A stretch of 64,000 nucleotides of DNA. It comes from Flaviflexus massiliensis (GTDB lineage: Bacteria > Actinomycetota > Actinomycetes > Actinomycetales > Actinomycetaceae). A model generated the notes under the pieces. That model was not told the DNA's origin, did not search any database, and saw only the letters and a program-made list of their open reading frames with translations. Shown here piece after piece: positions 25,010-35,719 of the stretch. Each line of letters opens with the position of its first letter. Positions within the stretch are counted from its first letter, which is position 1. The translations under genes and the position numbers were made by a program. The stretch lies in NCBI RefSeq assembly GCF_001375495.1, contig NZ_LN831057.1:372001-436000 (forward strand), in the 5' to 3' direction.

Positions 25010-27880
25010 ATGTCCGAAAAAACCGAGCACCCATATCGGTATACGGCAGAGCTCGCCGGTGACATTGAACGTCGCTGGCAGGACCGCTGGGAGGAAGAAG
25101 GTACCTATCACGTGCCGAACCCAGAGGGAGATCTTGCAGGTTCGGTATCTTCGGAGAAGTTCTATCTTCTTGACATGTTCCCCTACCCCTCGGGCAAGGG
25201 CCTCCACGTCGGCCACCCGTTTGGCTACATCGCGACGGATGTTGTGGGTCGCTTTCAGCGCATGCTCGGCAAGTCCGTGTTGCATACGATGGGCTTCGAC
25301 GCATTTGGTTTGCCGGCAGAACAGTATGCGGTGCAGACCGGCCAGCACCCTCGGATCACGACCGAGCAAAACATTGAAAACATGAAGCGTCAGCTGTGCC
25401 AGATCGGGCTCGGCCACGACCAACGCCGCTCTTTTGCGACCACCGATATTGACTACGTGCGGTGGACGCAATGGATCTTCCTGCAGATCTACAATTCCTA
25501 CTACGACGAGGAAGCGGAAGGACGGGTCGCCGGAACCAAGGGTCGTGCCCGCCCCATTTCTGACCTCATCGCGGAGTTTGAGAACGGGACACGTGCGACA
25601 CCGACCGGTCAGCCCTGGAGCGAACTGAGCACGAGCGAACGCTCCGCTATCCTCGACGAGCACCGCCTCGCCTACATTTCCTACGCCCCGGTCAACTGGT
25701 GCCCGGGACTCGGCACTGTGCTTGCCAACGAGGAAGTGACGAACGAGGGACGCTCCGAACGCGGCAACTACCCGGTATTCCGGCGTCAGCTGCGCCAGTG
25801 GATGATGAGGATTACCTCCTACGCGGACCGTCTCGCCGCCGACCTGGATACCGTGGACTGGCCCGACAAGGTCGTGACCATGCAGCGCAACTGGATCGGG
25901 AAGAGCCAGGGCGCGTCCGTGACGTTCCAGGCGCACGGCAACGACCGTGACCACGGCCTCGAAGTCTTCACGACCCGTCCCGATACTCTGTTTGGCGCGA
26001 CCTTCATGGTTGTTTCCCCGGAGCATCCGATGCTCGACGGTGAAGCCGTACCCACGTCGTGGCCCGAGGGTACGAAGGATTCCTGGACGGGTGGTGCACC
26101 AGGCCCGCGGGGCGCAGTAGCTGACTACCGGCGTAAGGCCGCGGCCCTGGGCGATATGGACCGGACAAATGACGAGCGGGAGAAGACCGGTGTCTTCACC
26201 GGCATCTTCGCCACCAACCCGGTCAACGGCACCCAAATCCCTGTCTTCACGGCAGATTACGTTCTCATGGGGTACGGAACGGGTGCGATCATGGCGGTCC
26301 CGGCCCACGATCAGCGCGACTACGAGTTTGCGACTGCTTTTGAGCTGCCCATTATCCTGACCATTACACCGCCGGAGGATTTCGAGGGCGGTGCCCCTTA
26401 CACCGGTGATGGCGTTGTGCAGAACTCTGCGAACGAGGACGTCTCCCTCAACGGTCTCGATAAGGAACAGGCAACCAACACCATCGTTGAATGGCTGGAG
26501 AAGACCGGTTCCGGACGCGCGAATACGACGTACCGTCTGCGTGACTGGCTGTTCTCTCGCCAGCGCTATTGGGGTGAACCGTTCCCCATCGTCTATGACG
26601 AAGAGGGCGGTGCACACGCTCTGCCCGAGACGATGCTGCCAGTCGAATTGCCCGAAACACCGGACTATTCGCCGCGGTCCTACGATCCTGATGATGCTGA
26701 TTCCGAGCCGGAGCCGCCGCTCGGCAGGCTCACCGACTGGGTGAAGGTCACTCTCGACCTGGGTGATGGGGAGAAGACCTATTACCGGGATACGAACACG
26801 ATGCCGAACTGGGCAGGTTCCTGCTGGTACGAACTGCGCTACCTCGATCCGAATAACGACAGTGCGTTCGTTTCGCCCGAGAACGAGCAGTACTGGATGG
26901 GGCCCCGCCCCGAGGCTGGCAATACCTCGGGCGGTGCCGACCTGTACGTGGGCGGTGTCGAACACGCCGTTCTCCACCTGCTGTATGCCCGTTTCTGGCA
27001 CAAGATCCTCTTCGACCTCGGTCTCATCTCCTCGTCGGAGCCGTTCCACAAGCTCTTCAACCAGGGCATGATCGAGGCATACGCATACACGGATTCTCGC
27101 GGCCAATACGTGCCCGCCGACGAGATTGAAACCGTGGAAGAAGGTGGCGAAGAAGTCTTCTACTACAAGGGTGAGCGAGTCAACCGTGAATACGGGAAGA
27201 TGGGCAAATCCCTGAAGAACACCGTCACCCCGGAAGAAATCAGTGCCGAATACGGTGCGGACACCTTCCGCGTGTACGAAATGTCGATGGGCCCGATCGA
27301 GCAGTCCCGTGTCTGGGAGCCACGCGCGGTTGTTGGTGCGCAGCGCTTCCTGCAGCGCCTGTGGCGCAACATCGTTTCCGAGGAGACCGGGGAAGTCATC
27401 GTGACCGATGATGCTCCGACGGAAGAGACGGCACGCCTCGCGGCACGCACGGCTCACGATGTGCGCACCGAATACGAGGCGATGCGACCCAACACGGCGA
27501 TTGCGAAGCTCATCGTGCTCAACAACCACCTGACCGGACTTACTTCCGTCCCGCGTTCTGTCGCAGAGCAACTGGTGGCCATGACCGGTCCGGTCGCCCC
27601 GCACATCGCCGAAGAGCTGTGGGCGAAGCTCGGACACGACACGTCGGTTGTGTACGCGCCCTTCCCCGAGGCTGACGAGGCACTGCTGGTCGAAGACACG
27701 GTCACGTGCGTTGTGCAGGTTAAGGGTAAGGTCCGTGACCGCATCGAAGTCGCCACCGATATCTCAGATGATGACTTGACTGCGAAAGCACTCTCACTGC
27801 CCAAGATTCAGCAGTACCTTGAAGGGGAGCCTCGCAAGATTATCGTGCGCGCACCCCAGCTCATCAACATCGTTCCCTAA
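25010..27880 (+). CDS. leuS: Leucyl-tRNA synthetase
   Basis: A 956-residue class I synthetase. The HIGH-type motif is in [17 protein letters not shown] and the KMSKS-type loop reads [10 protein letters not shown]. The editing domain lies about 265-430, with [19 protein letters not shown] bearing the editing Asp and the threonine-rich region upstream. The C-terminal anticodon-binding and tail domains end with [11 protein letters not shown]. Length is at the upper end for bacteria because of inserts typical of actinobacteria. GGGAGAA precedes ATG 25010. galM follows 9 bp later. Confidence 0.97.
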   Translation: MSEKTEHPYRYTAELAGDIERRWQDRWEEEGTYHVPNPEGDLAGSVSSEKFYLLDMFPYPSGKGLHVGHPFGYIATDVVGRFQRMLGKSVLHTMGFDAFGLPAEQYAVQTGQHPRITTEQNIENMKRQLCQIGLGHDQRRSFATTDIDYVRWTQWIFLQIYNSYYDEEAEGRVAGTKGRARPISDLIAEFENGTRATPTGQPWSELSTSERSAILDEHRLAYISYAPVNWCPGLGTVLANEEVTNEGRSERGNYPVFRRQLRQWMMRITSYADRLAADLDTVDWPDKVVTMQRNWIGKSQGASVTFQAHGNDRDHGLEVFTTRPDTLFGATFMVVSPEHPMLDGEAVPTSWPEGTKDSWTGGAPGPRGAVADYRRKAAALGDMDRTNDEREKTGVFTGIFATNPVNGTQIPVFTADYVLMGYGTGAIMAVPAHDQRDYEFATAFELPIILTITPPEDFEGGAPYTGDGVVQNSANEDVSLNGLDKEQATNTIVEWLEKTGSGRANTTYRLRDWLFSRQRYWGEPFPIVYDEEGGAHALPETMLPVELPETPDYSPRSYDPDDADSEPEPPLGRLTDWVKVTLDLGDGEKTYYRDTNTMPNWAGSCWYELRYLDPNNDSAFVSPENEQYWMGPRPEAGNTSGGADLYVGGVEHAVLHLLYARFWHKILFDLGLISSSEPFHKLFNQGMIEAYAYTDSRGQYVPADEIETVEEGGEEVFYYKGERVNREYGKMGKSLKNTVTPEEISAEYGADTFRVYEMSMGPIEQSRVWEPRAVVGAQRFLQRLWRNIVSEETGEVIVTDDAPTEETARLAARTAHDVRTEYEAMRPNTAIAKLIVLNNHLTGLTSVPRSVAEQLVAMTGPVAPHIAEELWAKLGHDTSVVYAPFPEADEALLVEDTVTCVVQVKGKVRDRIEVATDISDDDLTAKALSLPKIQQYLEGEPRKIIVRAPQLINIVP

Positions 27881-27889
27881 GGAGACTGC

Positions 27890-28849
27890 ATGGATCACCC
27901 AACCATCACGGAAGTGGATTTCGGTGGTAATGCGTGGCGACTCGAACACGATGGTGCGAGCGCAACCATTGCCGCACGGGGTGCGACACTGCTCGACTGG
28001 GACCCCGGAACCGGACACTCGGTCATCGCAGGATTCGTTAGCCCCGAGGAGCTTCGTGACGGTCAGGGATCGCGCAGCCGGATCCTCGCCCCCTACCCGG
28101 GGCGAATCAAGAACGGCACATTCACGTGGGGAGGTAGGACCACGTCCCTTCCCACGCAGAGTGACGGGCATGCGCGACACGGATTCATCGACAAGCTCGA
28201 GTTTGAGGCGATCTCCACCAGGTCCACACTCCAACTTCGCGCCGAACACCTCGGTGATGACGTGTGGCCGTGGTCGTTCGCGCTCGACGTTGTCTATGCC
28301 CTCGGTTCGGGTGGGCCGGGAGTATCCAACCTGTCGATCACGCTGAAACTAACTAACCTCAGCCCCGAAACGGCCCCGGCTGGTCTTGGCTGGCACCCGC
28401 TGTTCCAGTTCCCGAATAACCCGAAGATCACCAACCTGTCCCTAACGGTCCCGGCACGAACCGCGATCGCCACGACACAGGATCTCATTCCGCAACCGGG
28501 AGAAGCAGCCTACTCAGGAATTCATGCTCCCGTGGTCGTGGACAGGATCGGTGATCAGCAGTTCGATTCGATCTACACGGGTCTGGTTCCGAACGACGAG
28601 GGAGTGGTGCGCACGAGCATTATTGAGCCAAAGTCTAACCACGAAATCTCCCTCAGCCAGGAACCGGGTGAAGCACCGTATATCGTCGTGTGGACCGGGG
28701 AAGGCTTGAAACGGGGGTACCGGGAAGCGATCGCGCTCGAACCCTACTCCCACATTCCCGACGCGGTGAACAGGGCGGATGCGAAAGCACTCATGGCGCT
28801 CGCTCCGGGGAAGTCACGAGCCATGACCGCCACCGTGTCTTTCACCTAA
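27890..28849 (+). CDS. Aldose 1-epimerase family protein
   Basis: A 319-residue beta-sandwich protein of the galactose mutarotase superfamily. Candidate catalytic residues are the His of ARHGFID (about 96), the His of LGWHPLF (about 163) and the Glu of IALEPYSHIPDA (about 285). Substrate-contact Arg is in SRILAPYPGRIKNG. It would interconvert sugar anomers; the divergent sequence puts it in the YihR/YphB-like branch, so the sugar is unknown. It starts 9 bp after leuS behind AAGGAGA and is co-transcribed with it. An imperfect terminator follows. Confidence 0.88.
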   Translation: MDHPTITEVDFGGNAWRLEHDGASATIAARGATLLDWDPGTGHSVIAGFVSPEELRDGQGSRSRILAPYPGRIKNGTFTWGGRTTSLPTQSDGHARHGFIDKLEFEAISTRSTLQLRAEHLGDDVWPWSFALDVVYALGSGGPGVSNLSITLKLTNLSPETAPAGLGWHPLFQFPNNPKITNLSLTVPARTAIATTQDLIPQPGEAAYSGIHAPVVVDRIGDQQFDSIYTGLVPNDEGVVRTSIIEPKSNHEISLSQEPGEAPYIVVWTGEGLKRGYREAIALEPYSHIPDAVNRADAKALMALAPGKSRAMTATVSFT

Positions 28850-28896
28850 GTTAACAAACCTAGTTGTGATGCCGAGCAGGCATCGACCCTGGTTGT

Positions 28897-28929
28897 GAGT
28901 GGCCGTCCGCATTTGCCGGCGGCCACCTC
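28897..28929. terminator. Imperfect terminator between convergent genes
   Basis: GAGTGGCCGTCCG and CGGCGGCCACCTC form a bulged GC-rich stem about 45 bp after the epimerase stop and 30 bp beyond the ATPase stop on the other strand. Confidence 0.6.
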
Positions 28930-28959
28930 TCATTTAATCAACTGAACAGAATGGGCGGA

Positions 28960-30879
28960 CTATCGCCTGCGGGTGCCGAAAAAGGTGCGCGAGATTTCGC
29001 GGCCGAGGGTGCGTGCACCGGACTTGAGGAACGTGTCCATGACCGAGTCCTTTCGGCGGGAGGTTTGCTGACGCTCGCGCTGTTGGGTCTTTTCTGCTTC
29101 CTTCCGTAGCCGCTCGGCTTCTTTCTCGGCTGCCTTCGCTCGCGCTTCGCGGGCCTTCTCTTCGGCGGCCTCAATTTCTGCTTGTTCGGCTGCGGCCTGC
29201 TGTTCGGCAATGCGAGTGTTCAGCATTTCCGATGCGGAGACTGGATCAACAACCTCGTCGTACTGGCCGACAAAAGCCGAACTTGAGAGGATTTTGGCAA
29301 TGCTTTGCTCGGAGGCGGGGCCCATGTTTGCGGCAGGTGCCCACAGCCTGGTGGGAGCCACGGGGGAGGGACGTCCCTTCCTGTCGAGTACGGTCACGAG
29401 GGCTTCACCCGTACCGAGGTTGGGCAGGACCTCCTCCAAATCCAACGGTGAGTTGGGGAAGGTCTTGACCGTGGCACGGAGCGCCTTCTGATCGTTGGGC
29501 GTATGGGCACGCAGGGCGTGCTGCACCTTTGAACCGAGCTGTGCAAGCACATCGTCGGGTACATCCTTCGGTGTCTGGGTGACAAAGAAGATGCCAACTC
29601 CCTTGGACCGGATGAGGCGAACGGTCTGCACGACGGCATCAAGGAACGCCTTGGTCGCGTTTTTGAAGAGCAGATGTGCTTCATCAAAGAAGAACACGAG
29701 CTTGGGCTTATCCACGTCACCCACCTCGGGCAGGATCTCAAAGAGTTCTGCCAGGAGCCACATGATGAAGGTGGAGAAGAGCCGAGGGTTCTGTGAAAGC
29801 TCGGGTAGTTCGAGAGTGGAGATAATGCCCGTGTTGTTCTCGACTCGGAAGAAGTTCACCGGATCAAAGGCCGGTTCACCAAAGAAGACATCTCCTCCCT
29901 CGGACTGGAGGACCGCGATTTCGCGGAGAATCACTCCGGCTGTTGCGGGAGCGATGCCACCTAGGTTCTTCAGCTCATCCTTCCCCTGGTCGGTGAGGAA
30001 GTTGACGACGGAACGTAAATCTTCAAGATCGACAAGGGTCAGTCCCTGCTCATCAGCCCAGTGGAAGATCAGCGACAGGGCGGACTCCTGCGTGTCATTC
30101 AAATCAAGAACACGTGCGAAGAGTAGGGGACCAAACTCTGTGACACTCGTGCGAATCGGGATCCCAGTGCCTCGACCACCGAGGGAGAAGAGCTCGGTTG
30201 GGAAGGAGCCGGCCACCCAATCCTGACCCTGCTCCCTGCAGCGAGCAAGCAGGCCCTCGTTGGAACCGCCTTCTTCGGCAAGCCCGGTGAGGTCACCCTT
30301 GATGTCGGTGAGGAAGACGGGAACGCCATTGGCCGAGAGCCCCTCGGCGAGAAGTTGGAGCGTGCGGGTCTTGCCGGTACCGGTGGCGCCTGCGACCAGG
30401 CCGTGCCTATTCATCATTGCGAGCGGTAGGGTGATTGGAACGGAGGGGACCGGCTCCTCATTCTCGATCAGCACACCAATCTGCATGGCACCCTCGAGGC
30501 TGTAACCCTCCTGCACGATTCGCGCATAGTCAGACAACTGCGCACCATCCGCACCTACAGGTGCCGTTCCATCGGACGGTTTCGGTGTTGTTGGAGAAGT
30601 ATCGGCCTGCGGATCTGGAACAGAATCATCTCCCTGCTCAGCCTCACTCATCGCACCGTCACCCACCGGTAAATTGGCTGCAGCAGTAACGGAGTCTGGC
30701 TCTGGAAGACTCTCAGATGCTACTGGTTCGGGGCTGCCAGTATCGGTGGGGTTGGTGGCTGATGCTGCGGCGAGCGCCGCATCCAACGCTGCCTGTGCGG
30801 CTTCTGCTTCCGCTCGTGCCGCTTCGGCTTTTGCTTGGGCTGCTTGAGCCTTGAGCCGTGCAATCTCTGCTTGATCCAT
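28960..30879 (-). CDS. HerA-like ATPase, DUF853/YjgR family
   Basis: A 639-residue protein. The N-terminal 45 residues are an Ala/Glu/Lys coiled coil, followed by a disordered linker to about 110. The RecA-like ATPase has Walker A GATGTGKTRT (about 163-172), FLTDIKGDLTGLA, and Walker B LVFFFDEAHLLF (about 393-404). VTQTPKDVPDDVLAQLG forms the sensor region. A second long coiled coil (about 555-610) and a basic C-terminus end the protein. The family is HerA-like (DNA-translocase-related) and of unknown cellular role. No Shine-Dalgarno is seen; TATCCT ends 7 nt before ATG 30879, suggesting leaderless transcription. Confidence 0.88.
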   Translation of the reverse strand: MDQAEIARLKAQAAQAKAEAARAEAEAAQAALDAALAAASATNPTDTGSPEPVASESLPEPDSVTAAANLPVGDGAMSEAEQGDDSVPDPQADTSPTTPKPSDGTAPVGADGAQLSDYARIVQEGYSLEGAMQIGVLIENEEPVPSVPITLPLAMMNRHGLVAGATGTGKTRTLQLLAEGLSANGVPVFLTDIKGDLTGLAEEGGSNEGLLARCREQGQDWVAGSFPTELFSLGGRGTGIPIRTSVTEFGPLLFARVLDLNDTQESALSLIFHWADEQGLTLVDLEDLRSVVNFLTDQGKDELKNLGGIAPATAGVILREIAVLQSEGGDVFFGEPAFDPVNFFRVENNTGIISTLELPELSQNPRLFSTFIMWLLAELFEILPEVGDVDKPKLVFFFDEAHLLFKNATKAFLDAVVQTVRLIRSKGVGIFFVTQTPKDVPDDVLAQLGSKVQHALRAHTPNDQKALRATVKTFPNSPLDLEEVLPNLGTGEALVTVLDRKGRPSPVAPTRLWAPAANMGPASEQSIAKILSSSAFVGQYDEVVDPVSASEMLNTRIAEQQAAAEQAEIEAAEEKAREARAKAAEKEAERLRKEAEKTQQRERQQTSRRKDSVMDTFLKSGARTLGREISRTFFGTRRR

Positions 30880-30984
30880 AGAATCAAGGATAGGGTGAGC
30901 GTCCCCAGGATGTGAGGTGAACGATCATGCACCTCACGAACTCCTCCCGGTGGTGAGGGTGGCTGGCGGGGTGATTCTTGGTGG

Positions 30985-31836
30985 ATGAAAGCGAAAGAAC
31001 TCATGAGGGTCGCGTACCGGGTGGGTACGGGTGAGGATGTGATGGCCCCGCCGGAGCGTGATGAGCGGAGCCTCCGCTTTGCCTACGACCCGCGCACCGC
31101 GATCCTCATCATTCTCGTGTTTTCCCTCCTGTGCGGGGTTGTTGTTGCGTGGACACTGTCGCGTCCCGTTGAAGTTATGGCACTACCCGGCAACGAGCCA
31201 GAAACAATTACGCAAGAAAGTAATGAGACCGCAGGAGGCGGGGATCGTGACCACGCCACGACCGGTGGAGAGGCTGAAGGCGGATGGCTCGGCAGTGAGG
31301 AAATGGACCAATCAGGGGGAGCCTCGACCCCAGAGGAACACAGTGTTCCCGTTCAATCACCAAGTGAGCCAGAAGCTGGTTCACTAATCACGGTTTACGT
31401 ATCGGGACACGTAGCGAATCCAGGTGTTATCGAATTGGCTCCGGATGCACGCCTGATTGTTGCCATCGAAGCCGCGGGAGGAATGACAGCTGACGCGGAT
31501 CCCGATGCTCTCAACCTCGCACGCACCCTGGTTGATGGCGAGCACATTCTCGTCCCAGCACCGGGTGATCCGCCCCGTGAGCAAGCTGCACCAAGCTCGG
31601 GTTCAAGTGAAGGAACCGGATCCGGAACCGAATCAGCCCCGGCAGGGCCGATCAACCTCAATACGGCGACAGTTGCAGAACTCATGACACTACCCGGGGT
31701 TGGTCCCGCGATCGCTGGCCGCATCGTTGACTGGCGCGAGGCAAACGGGGGATTCACGACCGTTGAGGAACTCATGGAAGTATCGGGGATTGGTCCGGCT
31801 ACCTTCGCCAACCTCGAAGCCCTCGTCACGGTATGA
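30985..31836 (+). CDS. comEA: ComEA-family DNA-binding competence protein
   Basis: A 283-residue single-pass membrane protein. A cytoplasmic N-terminus is followed by a helix at about 36-58, an acidic disordered linker, a SLBB domain (about 131-190, ITVYVSGHVANPGVI) and a C-terminal tandem helix-hairpin-helix (about 215-283). The latter has the NLNTATVAELMTLPGVGP and LMEVSGIGPATF motifs that bind dsDNA. In transformation ComEA receives DNA outside the membrane and hands it to ComEC. Its stop overlaps the comEC start by ATGA, so the two are coupled. Confidence 0.93.
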   Translation: MKAKELMRVAYRVGTGEDVMAPPERDERSLRFAYDPRTAILIILVFSLLCGVVVAWTLSRPVEVMALPGNEPETITQESNETAGGGDRDHATTGGEAEGGWLGSEEMDQSGGASTPEEHSVPVQSPSEPEAGSLITVYVSGHVANPGVIELAPDARLIVAIEAAGGMTADADPDALNLARTLVDGEHILVPAPGDPPREQAAPSSGSSEGTGSGTESAPAGPINLNTATVAELMTLPGVGPAIAGRIVDWREANGGFTTVEELMEVSGIGPATFANLEALVTV

Positions 31837-34013
31837 GCCACGGCGACCTGCGCATCCTGCTCGCAGCCGGGGCATGGTGGATCGCAACAATCGGGAGTCT
31901 CCTGCTTGGAGCCGGGCCCATCATCACCATTGCCGTCACCATCGGTGGAACCCTTTTCTGCACGTATCTCGTGCGGCGCCATTTCGGTCGAGGTAAGCAG
32001 ATCAAGTATTGGACCCCAACCCTTCTCGTCATCGTCGCTGCGGTTCTTCTCGCCTCCGGAGTGACAGCCGCCCACGACTATCAGGCGAAGCAGGGCACCC
32101 TCCCATCACTCATCCAAGCCAAGGCTGTCGTCACGGTACGGGGAACGGTCGAGTCCTACCCGAATCCCGCTCGGGACAAAGTGCTCGTGACAATGAGCGT
32201 TGACGAGGTCGAAGGCAGGGGCGAGATATCAACGGGATACTCGACAGTCATGCTCGTTGGAAAGGAGAGCCTTCGAGAACTCAACCTCCAAGAAACCGTT
32301 TCAGTCCTCGTGCGCCTCGAACCAACCGATCGGGGATCTCAAACAGCCGCCTGGGCAACAGTATTGGCTGAGCCCGTTCTCCTGAAGGAGGCGGGGCCTG
32401 TATCACGGTGGATTGCGATGCGAGCAGATGCCATGATGAGGCACCTATCGGGAGAGTTACCGCAGGTGCGCGGTCTTGTTCCGGGACTCGCAATCGGTGA
32501 TGACTCCGAGATCCCAGAGATACATGGGGATGCGCTCGCGGCCGTGAACCTCACGCACCTGACAGCGGTCTCGGGAGCACACGTGTCGATGATCTGCTCC
32601 ATTGTTCTCAACCTGATCGGCAGAAAGCATCGATTCCTTGCCGTGCTTGGTGCCGCCGGTGTTCTGGGTGCACTCATTCTCGCCACGGGGGCGCAGCCTT
32701 CTGTCATGCGGGCGGGGGTCATGGGCGTCGTTGTTCTTGCGGGAGTCTGGATGCGCAGACCGTCGAGTGCATTACCGGCACTCGGAGTCTCAATCGTCGT
32801 GCTTCTGGCCACGGATCCGTACCTCGCCCTTGCCTACGGATTCATTCTGTCGGTCGTCTCCACCGCCGCCATCATTACCTGGACCCGCCAAGTCACGGCA
32901 CTGCTTGCTCCCGTGTTCACGGTCCCGGGAGCGAACCTCCTGGCGGTCCCCATCGTTGCTCATCTCGCATGCGCACCGATCATCCTCATGCTCAGCGACA
33001 CGGCGTCTCTTTGGTCTGCCCTTGCCAATGCTCTGGTGGCTCCCGTGGTTCCCGCCGGGACAGTGTTTGCACTCGCGGCACTCATTTGTGCCCCATTCCC
33101 GCTCCTTGGTCCGTTCCTGGCGTGGCTGGCGGCGCGGTGCGTGTCATGGATCGACATTGTGGCTGGCGAGCTGGCCTCGTGGCCAGGCTCTGGACTTCCT
33201 GGTGAGCTGGTCATCCTGATCTATCTCATTGTCCTTCTTCTTGCTTGGCTCCTGACCTATCACCGGCGCACCGCATATGTCGTCGCAACCGCCGGCTTGG
33301 GTGCCATGTCGATGCGCTTCCTCCCATCGTCGACCCCCGACTGGGACATCGTGGCGTGCGATGTGGGGCAGGGAGCGGCAACACTGTTTCGTCACCGAGA
33401 AACGACCTACCTTGTGGATACGGGGATGAAGGGGGAGGGACTGGAGGACTGTTTGGAGGCGTCAGGTGCACGTGTGGACATCCTCATCCTCACCCACCTT
33501 CACGACGATCATGCAGGGGAGGCGGACCTGGTGATTGCTAGTGGAACACGGGAAGTGTGGGTAGGTCCCGGAATTGGATCCCAGCTTCCACGCTGGGACG
33601 ATGTTCACGTTCGTGAGGTCAAGGCAGGTGAATCGCCGGACGGGATTGAGATCCTGTGGCCGGAGCGGGAACGCAACTGCACGAGTAGCTCATGTGAGAA
33701 CGACCAATCACTTGTCGTCAGGGTTGATCTAGGACAGACCCTCCTCATCCCGGGCGACATCGAACTCATGACACAGTCCCGACTTGCTCGAGCAGACATC
33801 GCCTCCGATATCGTGCTGGTACCGCACCATGGTTCACCCGCTCAGGACCCCGAATTTGCACGAGCACTGGGTGCTCACCTCGCCATCCTCTCCTACGGTG
33901 AGAACAGCTACGGTCACCCGGCACCTGCCACCATCGACCTTTACGCCACCTACGGAGAGATACGTACAACCGAGGGAGGGCACATCTTCCTCAAAATTGA
34001 TGACACGAAATAG
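31833..34013 (+). CDS. comEC: ComEC/Rec2-family DNA uptake channel
   Basis: A 726-residue polytopic membrane protein for passage of transforming DNA. The N-terminal membrane and DUF4131 part is followed by the Competence domain (about 215-480) containing LTHLTAVSGAHVSMI, then a metallo-beta-lactamase-like domain (about 500-726). That domain has TGMKGEG, LTHLHDDHAG and VPHHGSPAQ with the expected metal ligands, likely the nuclease that degrades the non-transported strand. All modules are present and uninterrupted, so the gene looks functional. Whether the organism transforms naturally depends on pilus genes not in this window. Confidence 0.93.
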   Translation: MSHGDLRILLAAGAWWIATIGSLLLGAGPIITIAVTIGGTLFCTYLVRRHFGRGKQIKYWTPTLLVIVAAVLLASGVTAAHDYQAKQGTLPSLIQAKAVVTVRGTVESYPNPARDKVLVTMSVDEVEGRGEISTGYSTVMLVGKESLRELNLQETVSVLVRLEPTDRGSQTAAWATVLAEPVLLKEAGPVSRWIAMRADAMMRHLSGELPQVRGLVPGLAIGDDSEIPEIHGDALAAVNLTHLTAVSGAHVSMICSIVLNLIGRKHRFLAVLGAAGVLGALILATGAQPSVMRAGVMGVVVLAGVWMRRPSSALPALGVSIVVLLATDPYLALAYGFILSVVSTAAIITWTRQVTALLAPVFTVPGANLLAVPIVAHLACAPIILMLSDTASLWSALANALVAPVVPAGTVFALAALICAPFPLLGPFLAWLAARCVSWIDIVAGELASWPGSGLPGELVILIYLIVLLLAWLLTYHRRTAYVVATAGLGAMSMRFLPSSTPDWDIVACDVGQGAATLFRHRETTYLVDTGMKGEGLEDCLEASGARVDILILTHLHDDHAGEADLVIASGTREVWVGPGIGSQLPRWDDVHVREVKAGESPDGIEILWPERERNCTSSSCENDQSLVVRVDLGQTLLIPGDIELMTQSRLARADIASDIVLVPHHGSPAQDPEFARALGAHLAILSYGENSYGHPAPATIDLYATYGEIRTTEGGHIFLKIDDTK

Positions 34014-34093
34014 GATTCGCGCGGCCCAGGATTGTAGCGCGTCACCCCCTGCGGATTTTGACCTGCGGATCGTCTCCGGGCGGTCTCGCATGG

Positions 34094-34099
34094 GATAAT
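34094..34099 (+). promoter_or_regulatory. Putative -10 hexamer of a leaderless holA transcript
   Basis: GATAAT ends 6 nt before ATG 34106, and no Shine-Dalgarno is present. Confidence 0.5.
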
Positions 34100-34105
34100 G
34101 GCGGA

Positions 34106-35113
34106 ATGGCGCAGGCAAAGAAAAGTGGACCCGGATGGGACACGGTTGAACTCGCACCCGTTGTTCTCATTAAGTCGAAAGAAGAGGCACTTAGCGATCG
34201 GGCACGCGACAGGCTCATCGGGCAAGCTCGCCAAGCCGACCCTGAGATCGAAATTGTAAAGCTCGATGCGGGAGACTACCCTCCCGGTGAACTGGCAGTC
34301 CTAGCCAGCCCATCGCTGTTTGGCGGCGCAAAGCTCGGGATCATTACCGGCCTAGAATCGATGACCGATGCGTTCCTTGACGATGCCATGGAGCTGGTTG
34401 CTCACCCGGGCCCCGAGCTCACTCTCATCGCCATTCGTTCCATGAAGTCACGTAGCGCCGCTCGAGGCGTAAAGCTCGACAAGCTCATCGAAAAATCGGG
34501 TTTCCCCGTCGTCGATATCCCCGAACTCAAATACGATTCCGACAAGATTGCGCTGCTGAAAGCGGATGCGAAGCGAGCAGGTCGCACCGTGGCGGAAGAT
34601 GCCCTTCGCATGCTCGTGGACGGTCTCGGAAGTGACATTCGTGAACTCACTTCGGCACTGCGCCAACTGATCGATGACACTAGTGGCACGATCACCGTGG
34701 CGCACGTCAACACCTACTACGGTGGGCGAATCGAGGCGACCGGATATGCGGTTGCAGATGCCGTGGTGGAAGGAAACCTGGCTTTTGCCCTGCAACAGAT
34801 GCGGCACGCACTATCGACCGGCACTCATGAAGTTGCTATCGTCTCCGCACTCGCATACAAGTTCCGGGACATGGCCAAGGTTTCGGCAACGATGGGGAGG
34901 GATGGGCGAGACGTCAAACTGTCGATGGCTCCCTGGCAAATGGACCGCGCCAAGAAAGCCCTCCGGTTCTGGTCAGATGCCGCGCTAGCCCGCGCCATCA
35001 CCGCCATCGCACAAGCCGATGCCGACGTGAAGGGCTTCCGTGGAGAAGCACGCGACGCGACCTATTCCCTGGAGAAGTGCATCCGGGTTGTTACTGCCGC
35101 CCGCAGGCTCTAG
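34106..35113 (+). CDS. holA: DNA polymerase III delta subunit
   Basis: About 335 residues. Delta is the clamp-opening wrench of the clamp loader. The sequence follows the family: PVVLIKSKEEALSDRARD at the start, ASPSLFGGAKLGII (beta-clamp interaction region near residue 75), GVKLDKLIEK, DALRMLVDGLGSDIRELTSALRQL, and a C-terminal collar domain ending YSLEKCIRVV. The degenerate Walker A expected of delta is absent, as normal. Start ATG 34106 fits the -10 hexamer just upstream; an upstream in-frame ATG at 34058 would overlap the promoter. The comEA-comEC-holA-rpsT order is common in bacteria. Confidence 0.92.
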   Translation: MAQAKKSGPGWDTVELAPVVLIKSKEEALSDRARDRLIGQARQADPEIEIVKLDAGDYPPGELAVLASPSLFGGAKLGIITGLESMTDAFLDDAMELVAHPGPELTLIAIRSMKSRSAARGVKLDKLIEKSGFPVVDIPELKYDSDKIALLKADAKRAGRTVAEDALRMLVDGLGSDIRELTSALRQLIDDTSGTITVAHVNTYYGGRIEATGYAVADAVVEGNLAFALQQMRHALSTGTHEVAIVSALAYKFRDMAKVSATMGRDGRDVKLSMAPWQMDRAKKALRFWSDAALARAITAIAQADADVKGFRGEARDATYSLEKCIRVVTAARRL

Positions 35114-35252
35114 CTCTGATCTCAAGATTTAGCGCCGGATCTGCCGACCCGAACGAGACAGCGCTGTCAATATCAGGAAGACCGGGGATTGGACCCGGCG
35201 CAAGTCTCTCGCGGGACCGGTTCGGGGGAAGGTGAGGGAATGAGCATAAGAA

Positions 35253-35277
35253 AATGGCGGCACATCGTGCCGCCATT
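35253..35277 (-). terminator. Rho-independent terminator of rpsT
   Basis: Perfect 11-bp stem AATGGCGGCAC/GTGCCGCCATT with a 3-nt loop. On the minus strand it is followed by TTTTCTTATG. It is 16 bp past the rpsT stop and also separates convergent holA. Confidence 0.92.
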
Positions 35278-35293
35278 CCCACATGATTTACTC

Positions 35294-35560
35294 TTAGGCA
35301 TCGATCTTTGCGACGGCCTTGGCAAGCTTCGACTTGCGGTTAGCTGCCTGGTTGCGGTGGATTACACCCTTGGAGACAGCCTTGTCGAGCTTGCGGCTAG
35401 CAGCAGCAAGAGCAGAGGTAGCCTCATCCTTGTTGCCCTCGGCAGCGAGAGTACGAACCTTGCGGACGTAGGTCTTCAGCTCGGCCTTGACGGCCTGGTT
35501 GCGTACGCGAGCCTTCTCGTTGGTCAGGTTACGCTTCTTTTGCGACTTAATATTTGCCAC
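35294..35560 (-). CDS. rpsT: 30S ribosomal protein S20
   Basis: An 88-residue basic helical protein that binds 16S rRNA at the base of the body. [22 protein letters not shown] at the start and [19 protein letters not shown] near the end are diagnostic. It is monocistronic with its own terminator, as is usual, and convergent with holA. The 5' leader of about 100 bp is T/C rich, with AAAGAA upstream of the ATG. Confidence 0.97.
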   Translation of the reverse strand: MANIKSQKKRNLTNEKARVRNQAVKAELKTYVRKVRTLAAEGNKDEATSALAAASRKLDKAVSKGVIHRNQAANRKSKLAKAVAKIDA

Positions 35561-35719
35561 GATCTCAATTCTTTCGTCGACTTCGCGGATGCGAATGATT
35601 ACACGGTCAGTGAGGGCTCCGCCATGACCGGGACGAGGGCGTGGGGCACCCTGTGGTGTGGTCGGTGGCTACGACTCAGCTATCGACCAGATAGCAAGTC
35701 CGATTTAAAAGGTTACCAG

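Noticed and set aside
24980-27637. 885-codon minus-strand ORF
   Set aside because: It lies wholly antisense to leuS, whose synthetase motifs are intact throughout; the long opening is a high-GC codon artefact.
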